DNA of 64,000 nucleotides from Microbacterium sp. LWS13-1.2 (GCF_040144835.1 NZ_CP151632.1:1240001-1304000); one strand, 5' to 3'. Positions 34,401 to 43,280 are shown, counted from the stretch's first letter. Notes: generated by a model not told the origin, from the sequence alone. Translations and numbers: made by a program.

Positions 34401-37400
34401 TCAGCGGAAGTCCCTCGCGCGGTGCTGCACGCCCACACGGAGGTCTTCGAACCGGTCGGCGATGAGGTTCGTCACCCCCTCGGCCGAACGCTCCAGAATG
34501 CCGCGGGCGATGAGCGCCGGCGAATCGCGCACGACCCGGCGATACCTGTTCCAGACCCCGAGCGAGCACACGACGTTCACAAGGCCATGCTCGTCCTCGA
34601 GGTTGAGGAAGGTGATTCCGGATGCCGTGGCCGGCCGCTGCCGGTGGGTCACGAGTCCGGCGACCTCGACGCGGCGACCGACCTCGTGGCTGCGCAGTTC
34701 GCGAGACGTCAGGACGCCGCGACCGTCGAGCCCGGAGCGGTAGTGCGTCAGCGGGTGGTCGTCGGTCGAGATGCCGGTGGCCCAGAGGTCGGCGGCCAGC
34801 CGCTCGTAGCTGGTGGGATCGGTGAACAGCGGCGGCTGCACCGCGATAAGGGAGTCCGGCAGGAACTCGGGGCGATCCTGCGCTGCGGATCCGGCCAGCC
34901 AGATCGCCTCGCGCCGGCTGAGGCCGAGGCACTCGAACGCCCCCGCGGTGGCGAGCGCCTCGACCTGCGTCGCCGTGATGCTGGTGCGCCGCACCAGGTC
35001 GCGCTGGTCGCGGAAAAGGCCACCGGCCTCGCGTGCCGCGACGATGCGCTGCGCGACGGTCGCGCCGATCCCCTTGACCCCGGCGAGGCCGAGTCGCACC
35101 GCGTACCCGCCGTCGCGCCGATGCGTCGCCGACTCGTCGGGTGCGTCGAGGTCGAAGAGCCCGACCGGCGGCTGGTCGCGTTCGAGGCAGGAGTCCATGC
35201 CGGTGGGCTCCGCTCGTTGAGCGGAGGGCGCTCTAGCGCCCGCAGACGAAGCGCCCCGGGCATCCGCAGACCTCGGGTCGAGGTCGTCCGCGTGCTCGCT
35301 GCGTTTCGTCTCTGCGTTTCGACTCGCAAGCCCGCTCAACGACCGAGAGGCCGGCTCCACGCCCTCGAGCACGGCCTCGGCGCCCGACAGGTGCAGGTCG
35401 GGGCGACGCACCTCGACCCCGTGGTGGCGTGCGTCGCCCACGAGGGTCGCCGGCGAGTAGAAGCCCATCGGCTGTGCCCGCAGCAGTCCGGTGAGGAACG
35501 CCGCCGGGTAATGCAGCTTGATCCACGAGCTGGCGTACACGAGCAGTGCGAACGACAGCGAGTGCGACTCGGCGAATCCGAAGTTCGCGAACGCCTGGAT
35601 CTTGGCGTAGATCGCGTCGGCCTCCTCGCCCACGAGTCCGTTCTCGGCCATGCCCGCGTACAGCTTCTCTTTCAGCGAATCGATGCGCTCCACTCCGCGC
35701 TTCGATCCCATAGCCCGTCGCAGCAGGTCGGCGTCCTCGCCGGTGAGCCCGCCGACGGCCATGCCCATCTGCATGAGCTGCTCCTGAAACACCGGGATGC
35801 CGAGCGTGCGCTCGAGCACCGGCACGAGCTTGGGGTGGGCGTAGGTCACCTTCTCCTGCCCGAGCTTGCGCTTGACGAACGGATGCACGGCCCCGCCCTG
35901 GATGGGCCCGGGGCGGATGAGCGCGATCTCGATGACGAGGTCGTAGAACCGCCGCGGCTGCAGGCGCGGCAGGAGTCCCATCTGCGCACGCGACTCGACC
36001 TGGAAGACGCCGATCGAGTCGGCGCGGCACAGCATGTCGTAGACCGCCTTCTCCTCCTTCGGGATCGTCGACAGCTCCCAGTCCTCCCCCGTCGAGGCGC
36101 GGATCATGTCGAAGCAGTACTGCAGGGCCGCCAGCATCCCGAGCCCCAGCAGGTCGAACTTCACGAGCCCCATCCAGGCGGCGTCGTCCTTGTCCCACTG
36201 GATCACCGTGCGGTTCTCCATGCGGGCGTGCTCGATCGGCACGACCTCGCCCACCGGCCGGTCGGTGAGCACCATGCCGCCGGAGTGGATGCCGAGATGC
36301 CGCGGCGCCTTGAGGAGCTCGGACGCGAACTCGAGCACCTGATCGGGGATGTCGTGGCCGGCGCCCGTCTCCAGGAGCGCCCCCCACCCTTCGATCTGCT
36401 TCGACCAGGCGTCCTGCTGCCCCGGCGAATGCCCCAGCGCCTTGGCCATGTCGCGCACGGCGTTCTTGGGCCGGTACTGGATGACGTTCGCGACCTGCGC
36501 GGCGCGGTCGCGCCCGTACTCCTGGTAGACCCACTGGATGATCTCTTCCCGACGATCGGAGTCGAAGTCGACGTCGATGTCGGGCTCCTCCTCGCGCAGG
36601 CTCGACAGGAACCGCTCGAAGGGCAGGTCGTAGCCGATCGCGTCGACCGCCGTGATATCGAGCAGATAGCAGATCGCACTATTGGCCGCCGACCCCCGCC
36701 CTTGACACAGGATGCCGCGGCGCCGCGCCTCCTGGACGATGCCGTGCACGATCAGGAAGTAACCGGGGAAGTCCTTCAGCTCGATGACACCGAGCTCCTT
36801 CTCGATGCGCGCCCGGTTCTCCTCGGTCAGGTGGGGGTACTTGCGCGGCACGGCATCCCACACGAGCTTGCGCAGCCACGACATCGGCGTGTGCCCCTCG
36901 GGCACCTTCTGCTTCGGCAGCGCGGGCTTGGCCTTGCGCAGCGGAAAGGCGAGCTCGTCGGCGAGCGTCACGGTGCGGGCGACGGCATCCGGGAACCTCA
37001 CGAAGCGCTCCGCCATCTCGGCGCCCGACCGCAGGTGCGCCCCGGCGTGGGCCGGAAGCCAGCCGTCGAGCTCGTCGAGTCCGCGGTTGGCACGCACCGC
37101 CGCGACGGCCGCGGCGAGCAGCTGCCTCTTCGGGACCGCGTAGTGCACGTTGTTCGTCGCCAGCAGCGGCAGCCCGCGCTCGCGCGCGAGCCCCGCGAGC
37201 ACGTCATTGTCGCGGGTGTCGAGCGGGTTGCCGTGGTCGATGAGCTCGACGTGGACGGCGTCGCGCCCGAACAGCGTCACGAGGCGGTCGAGCTCGTGAG
37301 CCGCGGCATCCGCCCCCGCCTTCCCCGGCGCGGATGCCAGCGCGCGGCGCACGGCGCCCTTGCGACAGCCGGTGAGCACCGCCCACTCCCCCGCCGCCTG

Positions 37401-37943
37401 CTCGGCGAGCTCGTCGAGGCCGTAGACCGGACGCCCCTTCTCGGCCCCCTGCAGCTGCGCGTGCGTGATCGCGCCGGCCAGCCGGTGGTAGCCCTCCTCG
37501 CCGCGGGCGAGCACGAGCAGATGCGCGCCGGCCGGGTCGGGCTCACCGTTCTGCGGCTTCGGCAGCTCGAGCGACAGCTCGGCGCCGAACACGGTCTTCA
37601 GCTGCAGCGCCTCGACGGCCTCGGCGAACCGGACGATGCCGTAGAAGCCGTCGTGGTCGGTGATCGCGAGGGCGTGCAGTCCCAGGCGCTCGGCCTCTTC
37701 GGCGAGCTCCTCCGGAGAGGAGGCGCCGTCGAGGAACGAGTACGACGAGTGCGCGTGCAGCTCGGCGTACGGGATGGCGTCTGCCGGACGCTCGATCTCG
37801 GGTGCGACATACGGCCCGCGCTTATGCGACCACGCCGGGCTGTCACCGCCGTCCGCACCGACCGGCGGTGCCTCGGGCCTGCGACGGCCGCTCAGCACGC
37901 GCTCCATCTCGGACCACGGAACGCCCGGGTTGTTGAAGCCCAT
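34401..37943 (-). CDS. dnaE2: Error-prone DNA polymerase III alpha subunit DnaE2
   Basis: The 1180-aa polymerase has an N-terminal PHP domain (ELHAHSSYSFLDGA, ITDHDG at about residues 60-105). The polymerase core has catalytic acids in DIDVDFDSD (about 454-462), followed by the fingers, an HhH motif (AGVKGIGATVAQRI) and a C-terminal OB fold. It does translesion synthesis and induced mutagenesis with ImuA'/ImuB. The start MGFNNPGVPWSEME is typical of DnaE2. Residues of about 865-912 are a family-alien stretch encoded by a repeat element (35207-35350) kept in frame. An array of repeats separates it from imuB. Confidence 0.95.
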   Translation of the reverse strand: MGFNNPGVPWSEMERVLSGRRRPEAPPVGADGGDSPAWSHKRGPYVAPEIERPADAIPYAELHAHSSYSFLDGASSPEELAEEAERLGLHALAITDHDGFYGIVRFAEAVEALQLKTVFGAELSLELPKPQNGEPDPAGAHLLVLARGEEGYHRLAGAITHAQLQGAEKGRPVYGLDELAEQAAGEWAVLTGCRKGAVRRALASAPGKAGADAAAHELDRLVTLFGRDAVHVELIDHGNPLDTRDNDVLAGLARERGLPLLATNNVHYAVPKRQLLAAAVAAVRANRGLDELDGWLPAHAGAHLRSGAEMAERFVRFPDAVARTVTLADELAFPLRKAKPALPKQKVPEGHTPMSWLRKLVWDAVPRKYPHLTEENRARIEKELGVIELKDFPGYFLIVHGIVQEARRRGILCQGRGSAANSAICYLLDITAVDAIGYDLPFERFLSSLREEEPDIDVDFDSDRREEIIQWVYQEYGRDRAAQVANVIQYRPKNAVRDMAKALGHSPGQQDAWSKQIEGWGALLETGAGHDIPDQVLEFASELLKAPRHLGIHSGGMVLTDRPVGEVVPIEHARMENRTVIQWDKDDAAWMGLVKFDLLGLGMLAALQYCFDMIRASTGEDWELSTIPKEEKAVYDMLCRADSIGVFQVESRAQMGLLPRLQPRRFYDLVIEIALIRPGPIQGGAVHPFVKRKLGQEKVTYAHPKLVPVLERTLGIPVFQEQLMQMGMAVGGLTGEDADLLRRAMGSKRGVERIDSLKEKLYAGMAENGLVGEEADAIYAKIQAFANFGFAESHSLSFALLVYASSWIKLHYPAAFLTGLLRAQPMGFYSPATLVGDARHHGVEVRRPDLHLSGAEAVLEGVEPASRSLSGLASRNAETKRSEHADDLDPRSADARGASSAGARAPSAQRAEPTGMDSCLERDQPPVGLFDLDAPDESATHRRDGGYAVRLGLAGVKGIGATVAQRIVAAREAGGLFRDQRDLVRRTSITATQVEALATAGAFECLGLSRREAIWLAGSAAQDRPEFLPDSLIAVQPPLFTDPTSYERLAADLWATGISTDDHPLTHYRSGLDGRGVLTSRELRSHEVGRRVEVAGLVTHRQRPATASGITFLNLEDEHGLVNVVCSLGVWNRYRRVVRDSPALIARGILERSAEGVTNLIADRFEDLRVGVQHRARDFR
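35207..35350. repeat. Palindromic repeat element inserted in frame in dnaE2
   Basis: The stretch begins with CGCTCGTTGAGCGG and ends with CTCAACGACCGAG. Its 3' half, from TTTCGTCTCTGCG on, nearly matches the units of the array at 37962-38716. It encodes the Ser/Arg/Ala-rich peptide RSLSGLASRNAETKR and following residues. The frame of dnaE2 is preserved through it. Confidence 0.8.
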
Positions 37944-37961
37944 CAGCCCTCACCACGATCC

Positions 37962-38716
37962 CGGTCGTTGAGCGAGCGCAGCGAGACGAAACGCGCCGCA
38001 TCGACGCCGTTCGTCGGCCCGGGGCGTTTCGTCTCTGCGTTTCGACTCGCAAGCTCGCTCAACGACCGGGACAACGATCTCGGTCGTTGAGCGAGGGAGC
38101 GCCAGCGACCGAGACGAAACGCCTCGAATCTCACTGCTACGCCCGGCCCGGGACGTCTCGTCTCTGCGTTTCGACTCGCAAGCTCGCTCAACGACCGGGA
38201 CAACGATCTCGGTCGTTGAGCGAGGGAGCGCCAGCGACCGAGACGAAACGCCTCGAATCTCACTGCTACGCCCGGCCCGGAACGTCTCGTCTCTGCGTTT
38301 CGACTCGCAAGCTCGCTCAACGACCGGGACAACGATCTCGGTCGTTGAGCGAGGGAGCGCCAGCGACCGAGACGAAACGCCTCGAACCTCACTGCTACGC
38401 CCGGCCCGGAACGTCTCGTCTCTGCCTTTCGACTCGCAAGCTCGCTCAACGACCGGGACAACGATCTCGGTCGTTGAGCGAGGGAGCGCCAGCGACCGAG
38501 ACGAAACGCCTCGAATCTCACTGCTACGCCCGGCCCGGGACGTCTCGTCTCTGCCTTTCGACTCGCAAGCTCGCTCAACGACCGGGACAACGATCTCGGT
38601 CGTTGAGCGAGGGAGCGCCAGCGACCGAGACGAAACGCCTCGAACCTCACTGCTACGCCCGGCCCGGGACGTCTCGTCTCTGCGTTTCGACTCGCAAGCT
38701 CGCTCAACGACCGGGA
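37962..38716. repeat. Tandem array of six palindromic repeat units between imuB and dnaE2
   Basis: Units start at 37962, 38081, 38210, 38339, 38468 and 38597. The middle four are exactly 129 bp and almost identical; the first (119 bp) has a divergent centre and the last is cut at about 120 bp. Each unit starts CGGTCGTTGAGCGAG and ends CTCGCTCAACGACCG, so its ends are complementary and each can form a long hairpin. Because 129 is a multiple of three, spurious open frames run through. It fills the whole 783-bp gap (37944-38726) of the mutasome operon. No gene is visible in it. Confidence 0.92.
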
Positions 38717-38726
38717 AGCAGGCCCG

Positions 38727-40658
38727 CTAGTCATAGGTGGCCTCCGCGGTCCACGCGTCGCCGTCGCACACCAGCAGCCACGCCGATCCGTCGGCGTCGA
38801 CGACCTGGAACCGGTACGCACGCCGCGAGCGCGCGGCATCCCATCCCCGCTCGACCACGGGCCACGGCCCCGCCCAGGCCTCGATCGCCCGCCGGCGCCC
38901 GCTCTCGATGAAGAACGCGGGGACGGCTGCGACGTTGCCCCGCTCGTCGACATCGACCAGCTCGCCCCCGAGCGCGCGCACGTCGACCGGCACCGGATCG
39001 GCGAACACCGTCGTCGGCAGCGGATCGGGCAGACTCCCCGGCCATGGACGCGCGCGCTGCGCCGCGAGGCCGCCGGCGCCTGTCGTTTGCCGGTCGCGCT
39101 CGTCGCGGTCACCCCAGGGCACGAGCACCTGGCGCTCCGCCAGCCATCGCCCGCCGCCGATCGCGGGGGTCAGCACACCCCGGTGCCCGAGCATCGCCTG
39201 CACGCGCGACAGCGCATGGTGCACCCGCTCCTCGGGGCCGCCCCCGAACAGCGCGGGGGCGTGATGGGATGCCGCGTCCACAGTCTCGGGCGAGATCCGC
39301 ACCAGGGCGACCCCACTGCGCAGCCCGCGCCCCGCGGCGTCCCCGGTGCCGACGTCTTCGGCGAGCTGCCACCGCACGCGGTCGACGACCGCGGCGGCAT
39401 CGAACGAGCCGGGATGCAGCCACACCCGCTCGCTGCGCTCCCCGCGGTCGCCGACGAGCTCGACCCGCAGCTCGGTGCAGACGAGATCCACCGCGCCCAG
39501 ACCCGCGACGAAGTCGTCGGCGGTGACGCGCATGGCGAACGCCACCTGGTCGGCGATCTCGAGCGGCGGCTCGAACGCGACCTCGCGCTGCAGCTCGGGC
39601 GGCGGCGTGCGCGGCTGCACCGGCCGCGAGTCGTGCCCCGCGGCGAGGGCGTGCAGCCGGACGCCCCGCTCGCCGAACCGCTCGCGCACGCGGTCGGGCT
39701 CCATCGCGGCGAACCCGCCGAGCGTCTGCACGCCCAGCCGCGCGAGGAGTCCCACGAGGTCCGCTGCATCCTTCGTCCCGGCTGCGCCCGCGCCGATCAT
39801 CGCCGACGCGTCGAGCACGGCGACCGACAGCGGCGCGAGGAACCCCGCCGCCCCACCGGCGGGCACGACGAAGACCGGGTCGTCGGCGCTCGTGCCGCCG
39901 CGCGCCGCCTGCTCCGCGGTGAACGGGCCGTCGGCGATCCCCGCCCGGACTCCGTCGAGGCCGGCATCGCGCAGCGCGCCGATCAGCATGCGGGCGGCCT
40001 CGGTCTCGCCGCCGTAGTACCGCGCCGGGCCGCGGGCGCGCAGTGCGCACAGTCCCGGCCGCACCAGCTGGACGCCGGGCGCCCGCTCCTCGATCAGCGA
40101 CACGATGGGCGCGAACGCGCGGTGATCGCGCGCGGCATCCGCGTTCACCAGCTTCAACCCCGGGCATCGCGCCTGCGCATCGCGCCGTCGCTGCCCGCGG
40201 CGCACCCCCTCGGCGCGCGCGGACGCCGAGCATGCGACGACGAGATTGCGCTCGATGACGGCGATCGGATGCCGCGACCTGTGCTCCGCGCCCGACGGCG
40301 ACCCACCAGACGCGGCCGCTCCAGAACCGGCCGCGCCCGGCAGCGCCGCGCCAGACACTGCCCCGCCAGACGACGCCGCGCCAGGCAGCGCCGCGCCAGG
40401 TAGCGCCCCGCCCGACGGCGACCTGCCGGACCGAGCGCCCCGCCTTGTACCTGCCCGCGCCTCCGGACCCGCGCCCAGCCGATCGCCCGTGTCACGCTGC
40501 TCCGCGACCTCGTCCGACTCGGAGCCCGGCCGCTTCCCGGAGACGGCCGGCCGCGAGCCCGGCCGCTGCGCAGCCGCACCCGCCTCCCGCTCGAGAGCCG
40601 TGACCGGCCAGTCGGGAAACCACAGCACGAGGCTCCGAACGGGCGTTCCCGGCGTCAT
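38727..40658 (-). CDS. imuB: Y-family polymerase-like mutasome protein ImuB
   Basis: The 643-aa protein begins LVLWFPDWPV, where active Y-family polymerases have the first catalytic acids; as in other ImuB proteins most are lost, so it is a scaffold linking DnaE2 and the beta clamp. The helix AEGVRRGQRRRDAQARCP and the little-finger and C-terminal parts match ImuB. Residues of about 28-129 are a low-complexity insertion (repeats of GAALPGAA type) between the first strand and PIAVIERNLVVACS, absent from usual family members. ATG 40658 is 1 bp after the imuA' stop. Downstream lies the repeat array. Confidence 0.9.
   Translation of the reverse strand: MTPGTPVRSLVLWFPDWPVTALEREAGAAAQRPGSRPAVSGKRPGSESDEVAEQRDTGDRLGAGPEARAGTRRGARSGRSPSGGALPGAALPGAASSGGAVSGAALPGAAGSGAAASGGSPSGAEHRSRHPIAVIERNLVVACSASARAEGVRRGQRRRDAQARCPGLKLVNADAARDHRAFAPIVSLIEERAPGVQLVRPGLCALRARGPARYYGGETEAARMLIGALRDAGLDGVRAGIADGPFTAEQAARGGTSADDPVFVVPAGGAAGFLAPLSVAVLDASAMIGAGAAGTKDAADLVGLLARLGVQTLGGFAAMEPDRVRERFGERGVRLHALAAGHDSRPVQPRTPPPELQREVAFEPPLEIADQVAFAMRVTADDFVAGLGAVDLVCTELRVELVGDRGERSERVWLHPGSFDAAAVVDRVRWQLAEDVGTGDAAGRGLRSGVALVRISPETVDAASHHAPALFGGGPEERVHHALSRVQAMLGHRGVLTPAIGGGRWLAERQVLVPWGDRDERDRQTTGAGGLAAQRARPWPGSLPDPLPTTVFADPVPVDVRALGGELVDVDERGNVAAVPAFFIESGRRRAIEAWAGPWPVVERGWDAARSRRAYRFQVVDADGSAWLLVCDGDAWTAEATYD
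40288..40430. repeat. Low-complexity direct repeats inside imuB
   Basis: Short GC-rich units such as GACGCCGCGCCAGGCAGC recur several times, bounded by two copies of CCCGACGGCGACC (40291 and 40411). They encode the Gly/Ala/Pro/Ser-rich insertion, consistent with slippage expansion. Confidence 0.65.
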
Positions 40659-40659
40659 G

Positions 40660-41508
40660 TCACCCCACCGCCCTGACCCGATGACCGAGCGAGACCTCGT
40701 ACGCCGAGGCGGCGGCCGGATGCAGCGACTCGACAGGACGCATCCGCTCGGGCGCGGCGGAGACGTGGCCCGCCGCATCCGGGAGCATCACGCGAGCTCG
40801 CCGGGATCGCGGCCAGCGGCGGCTCGAGGAGGTGAGCGTCACCTCGCGACCCGAGAGATAGCCGTGCCCGCGGCCGACGCCCTCCCATGCCGGCTCACCC
40901 ACCTCGATCACGGCCTCGGCCTGCGGCCACGGCCCCTGCACGAGCAGCACCGCACCGCGATCGCGCAGCCGCGCCGCCAAGCGGGAGATCTCGCCGTCGG
41001 CGGCGCGCCCGGACGGACGCACCGCGACCACCGGCAGCACCTCGGCGACGGTCGAGGTCACCGCGAGCCAGCGCGCCCCCGGATCGGGGATGAGCACGAG
41101 CCGCGACAGATCGACCCCCAGCCCCTCGGCCGCCTCGGCGCCGAGCCGCGGCATCCCGACCACACCGCACCAGGACCCGGACTGCGACGGCTGGGCGAGC
41201 AGCGCCAGCAGCACCGACGTCGACCGCGGGAGGGAGTAGGCCGATCCGGGACGCAGGCCGCCCCCGGGAAGCAGCGAGGCGAGGGCGGGATGCACCGGCA
41301 GCACCGGCGCGTCGAGCCGGCGTCCCTGCACCCGCTCGAGCTGAGCGCGCAGCTGTGCGACGGTGTTGGTCGATCCTTGGCCCATGCCCGCGTCTGCCGA
41401 AGCTGTTCTCCCCGCGCGGAGGGCGGCAGGCTCGGGGGCCGTCGGCTCATGCCCGACGGTCTCGTGCACGTGCTGTGCCGTGAGCTGCACGATCGCCCCC
41501 ATTCCCAC
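40660..41508 (-). CDS. imuA: Mutasome accessory protein ImuA' (RecA-like, no P-loop)
   Basis: The 282-aa protein has the weak RecA-like pattern of actinobacterial ImuA': an N-terminal helix with TVAQLRAQLERVQG, then LPGGGLRPGSAYSL, GVVGMPRLGAEAAEGLGVDLSRL and GAVLLVQGPWPQ. No Walker A Lys is present, as in ImuA'. It interacts with ImuB in DNA-damage mutagenesis. First gene of the operon. The GTG at 41508 lies only 3 bp from the LexA box, so the message may be leaderless or the true start may be a later Met (41502 or 41385). Confidence 0.82.
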   Translation of the reverse strand: MGMGAIVQLTAQHVHETVGHEPTAPEPAALRAGRTASADAGMGQGSTNTVAQLRAQLERVQGRRLDAPVLPVHPALASLLPGGGLRPGSAYSLPRSTSVLLALLAQPSQSGSWCGVVGMPRLGAEAAEGLGVDLSRLVLIPDPGARWLAVTSTVAEVLPVVAVRPSGRAADGEISRLAARLRDRGAVLLVQGPWPQAEAVIEVGEPAWEGVGRGHGYLSGREVTLTSSSRRWPRSRRARVMLPDAAGHVSAAPERMRPVESLHPAAASAYEVSLGHRVRAVG

Positions 41509-41511
41509 ATT

Positions 41512-41529
41512 CTAGAACAGATGTTCTAG
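41512..41529 (-). promoter_or_regulatory. LexA (SOS) box of the mutasome operon
   Basis: CTAGAACAGATGTTCTAG has perfect 8-bp arms and contains GAAC-N4-GTTC, the core of the Gram-positive LexA box. It lies just upstream of imuA'. LexA control of imuA'-imuB-dnaE2 is established in actinobacteria. Confidence 0.9.
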
Positions 41530-41628
41530 TCATTCAACCGCTGGGAACGAGCGTACCTTCCACTTCCGACAGTTATGTTCGATTCCACCACCCGTTCCAC
41601 CGCGAACGCAGCGTGTAGCCTCAGGGCC

Positions 41629-42435
41629 ATGAGCGAACCGAGGATCCCACGGAAGGCCTACGAACAAGAGCTCCGTCGCCTGCAGGCTCGACTCGTCGAC
41701 ATGCAGGCATGGGTGCAATCCAGCGGAGCGCGCATCGTGGTGATCTTCGAGGGGCGCGATGCCGCCGGCAAGGGATCCACGATCAAACGCGTATCGGAGT
41801 ATCTCAACCCGCGCGTCACCCGCATCGTCGCTCTGCCGACGCCGACCGAACGCGAGCGAACCCAGTGGTACTTCCAGCGCTATGTGCCTCACCTGCCGGC
41901 CGCCGGCGAGATCGTGCTGATGGATCGCTCCTGGTACAACCGCGCCGGCGTGGAACACGTCATGGGCTACTGCACGAACGCCGAGTACCACCGCTTCCTC
42001 CACCAGGCGCCCATCTTCGAGCGCATGCTCGTCGAAGACGGCATCCTTCTCCTCAAGTACTGGTTCAGCGTGTCGGCCGCCGAACAACTGCGACGGTTCC
42101 GCTCTCGCGCCGACGACCCGACACGACGGTGGAAACTCAGCCCCAACGACGTGCTGTCGATCACGAAATGGGAGGACTACTCCCGCGCGAAAGACAGCAT
42201 GTTCGTGCACACCGACATCCCGGAGGCGCCCTGGCACGAAGTGCCATCGGTGGACAAGCGCCGCAGCCGGATCAACATGATGTCGCATCTGCTCTCGCGC
42301 ATACCGTACGAAGTCATCGAGTGTGACGAGGTCGTCATCCCGCCGCAGGCCCCCTCGCACGGATACGAACGACCGCCGCGCAATCTCGAGAACTATGTTC
42401 CCGACGTCGCGTCCACACTCCTCGACGAGAGCTGA
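41629..42435 (+). CDS. ppk2: Polyphosphate kinase 2 family protein
   Basis: The 268-aa PPK2 has Walker A GRDAAGKGST (residues 42-51), the lid and Walker B region LMDRSWYNRAGVEHVMG, and family phrase FHPTRRWKLSP-like RRWKLSPNDV. It transfers phosphate between polyphosphate and nucleotides (class I type, usually GDP or ADP). Start MSEPRIPRK at 41629; a longer frame from 41575 lacks a ribosome binding site, and the chosen one is also weak. It is divergent from the mutasome and convergent with the HNH gene. Confidence 0.9.
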   Translation: MSEPRIPRKAYEQELRRLQARLVDMQAWVQSSGARIVVIFEGRDAAGKGSTIKRVSEYLNPRVTRIVALPTPTERERTQWYFQRYVPHLPAAGEIVLMDRSWYNRAGVEHVMGYCTNAEYHRFLHQAPIFERMLVEDGILLLKYWFSVSAAEQLRRFRSRADDPTRRWKLSPNDVLSITKWEDYSRAKDSMFVHTDIPEAPWHEVPSVDKRRSRINMMSHLLSRIPYEVIECDEVVIPPQAPSHGYERPPRNLENYVPDVASTLLDES

Positions 42436-42486
42436 CCCGCCGGCGCATCCAGCGGCGCGCTCTTGCCCGCGCACTCCGCCCGAGGA

Positions 42487-42984
42487 TCACGCCGCCAGTG
42501 CGAGATACGGCTCCCACCGCGGATCGGTCCGCTCGGTGCCCCGCACGGTCCACTGTCCGCCACGCGGCGGGCGCGGGAGGAAGCGCAGCTCCCAGTTCAT
42601 CTCCTGCGGTGTGCGATCGCCCTTGATGTTGTTGCAGCGCAGGCAGCACGCGACGAGGTTCTCCCACGAGTCCGCTCCGCCGCGCGAGCGCGGAAGCACG
42701 TGGTCGATCGTCGACGCCGCCTTGCCGCAGTAGCCGCAACGGTGGTTGTCACGCCGCAGCACGCCGCGCCGCGTCACCGGCACATGGCGACCTCCCGGCA
42801 CCCGCACATAGCGGGTCAGAATGATCACGGCGGGGCGCTCGTACGAGCGTCTGGTGCCCCACACCGGATCTGTCTCGGTGTGTTCCACGACGGTGGCCTT
42901 CTCGTTCATCACGAGCACGAGCGCCCGTTTGAACGACACGACCGCGAGCGGTTCGTAGCCCGCATTCAGCACCAGAGTGCGCAT
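42487..42984 (-). CDS. HNH endonuclease family protein
   Basis: The 165-aa protein has an N-terminal conserved part (MRTLVLNAGYEPLAVVSFKRA) and a C-terminal HNH domain with Zn cysteines CGYC and CLRC and the catalytic run TIDHVLPRSRGG followed by NLVACC and NN. It is a widespread single-copy actinobacterial HNH protein; its role is not well defined and it is not associated here with a methylase or phage genes. GAGAGGA ribosome binding site. Confidence 0.88.
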   Translation of the reverse strand: MRTLVLNAGYEPLAVVSFKRALVLVMNEKATVVEHTETDPVWGTRRSYERPAVIILTRYVRVPGGRHVPVTRRGVLRRDNHRCGYCGKAASTIDHVLPRSRGGADSWENLVACCLRCNNIKGDRTPQEMNWELRFLPRPPRGGQWTVRGTERTDPRWEPYLALAA

Positions 42985-43060
42985 TGATCATCCTCTCGAA
43001 TGGCCGGGACGGCTTCTCGGTTATTCGACATGCGACGATCAAGGGCGCAGGGGCATGAAA

Positions 43061-43087
43061 AAGGCGCTGTCTTATAGACAGCGCCTT
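43061..43087 (-). terminator. Rho-independent terminator upstream of the HNH gene
   Basis: Perfect 12-bp stem AAGGCGCTGTCT (43061-43072) with 43076-43087, 3-nt loop. On the minus strand the stem runs into CCTTTTTC, a real U-tract. It ends a transcript before the HNH promoter. Confidence 0.85.
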
Positions 43088-43182
43088 GGCGCCACGGCAA
43101 TGCCGCGGCATCCACTCGTGCAATGCCGAAGGACGAGGCGTCCAAGCGCATCCATGGTTCGGATGCGTGGTGTGCAGCCCAT
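43072..43182 (-). CDS. Possible 36-aa small protein or small RNA
   Basis: An ATG at 43182 with GGAGGGAG six bases upstream opens a 36-codon frame (MGCTPRIRTMDALGR.., Cys- and Arg-rich) whose TAA falls in the loop of the terminator. A TAGCCT -10-like box lies about 35 bp upstream. Third-position G/C is only about 60 %, well below the neighbours, so a small RNA that merely contains a frame is equally likely. No family recognised. Confidence 0.3.
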   Translation of the reverse strand: MGCTPRIRTMDALGRLVLRHCTSGCRGIAVAPRRCL

Positions 43183-43280
43183 CGGCTCCCTCCGCTCTCT
43201 CAGCGTCGGGATTCAGGCTAACGCACCCAGCGGACACCGGGGCGGTGAAGCCGGTGAACGATGGCGGGCGTGTCGAACAA

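Noticed and set aside
34422..38090. 1222-residue plus-strand frame opposite dnaE2
   Set aside because: An antisense shadow typical of high-GC genes; composition is Arg/His/Gly-rich with no domain, while the minus strand encodes a complete DnaE2.
37962..38716. CRISPR array
   Set aside because: The units are contiguous 129-bp repeats without unique spacers, and there are no cas genes.
37943..39112. Long open frames across the repeat array on both strands (38087-38911 plus; 37943-39112 minus) with repeated peptides such as RSLSELASRNAETRR
   Set aside because: The 129-bp unit is a multiple of three without stops, so any frame stays open. There is no ribosome binding site and no family, and the minus frame runs into imuB in the wrong frame.
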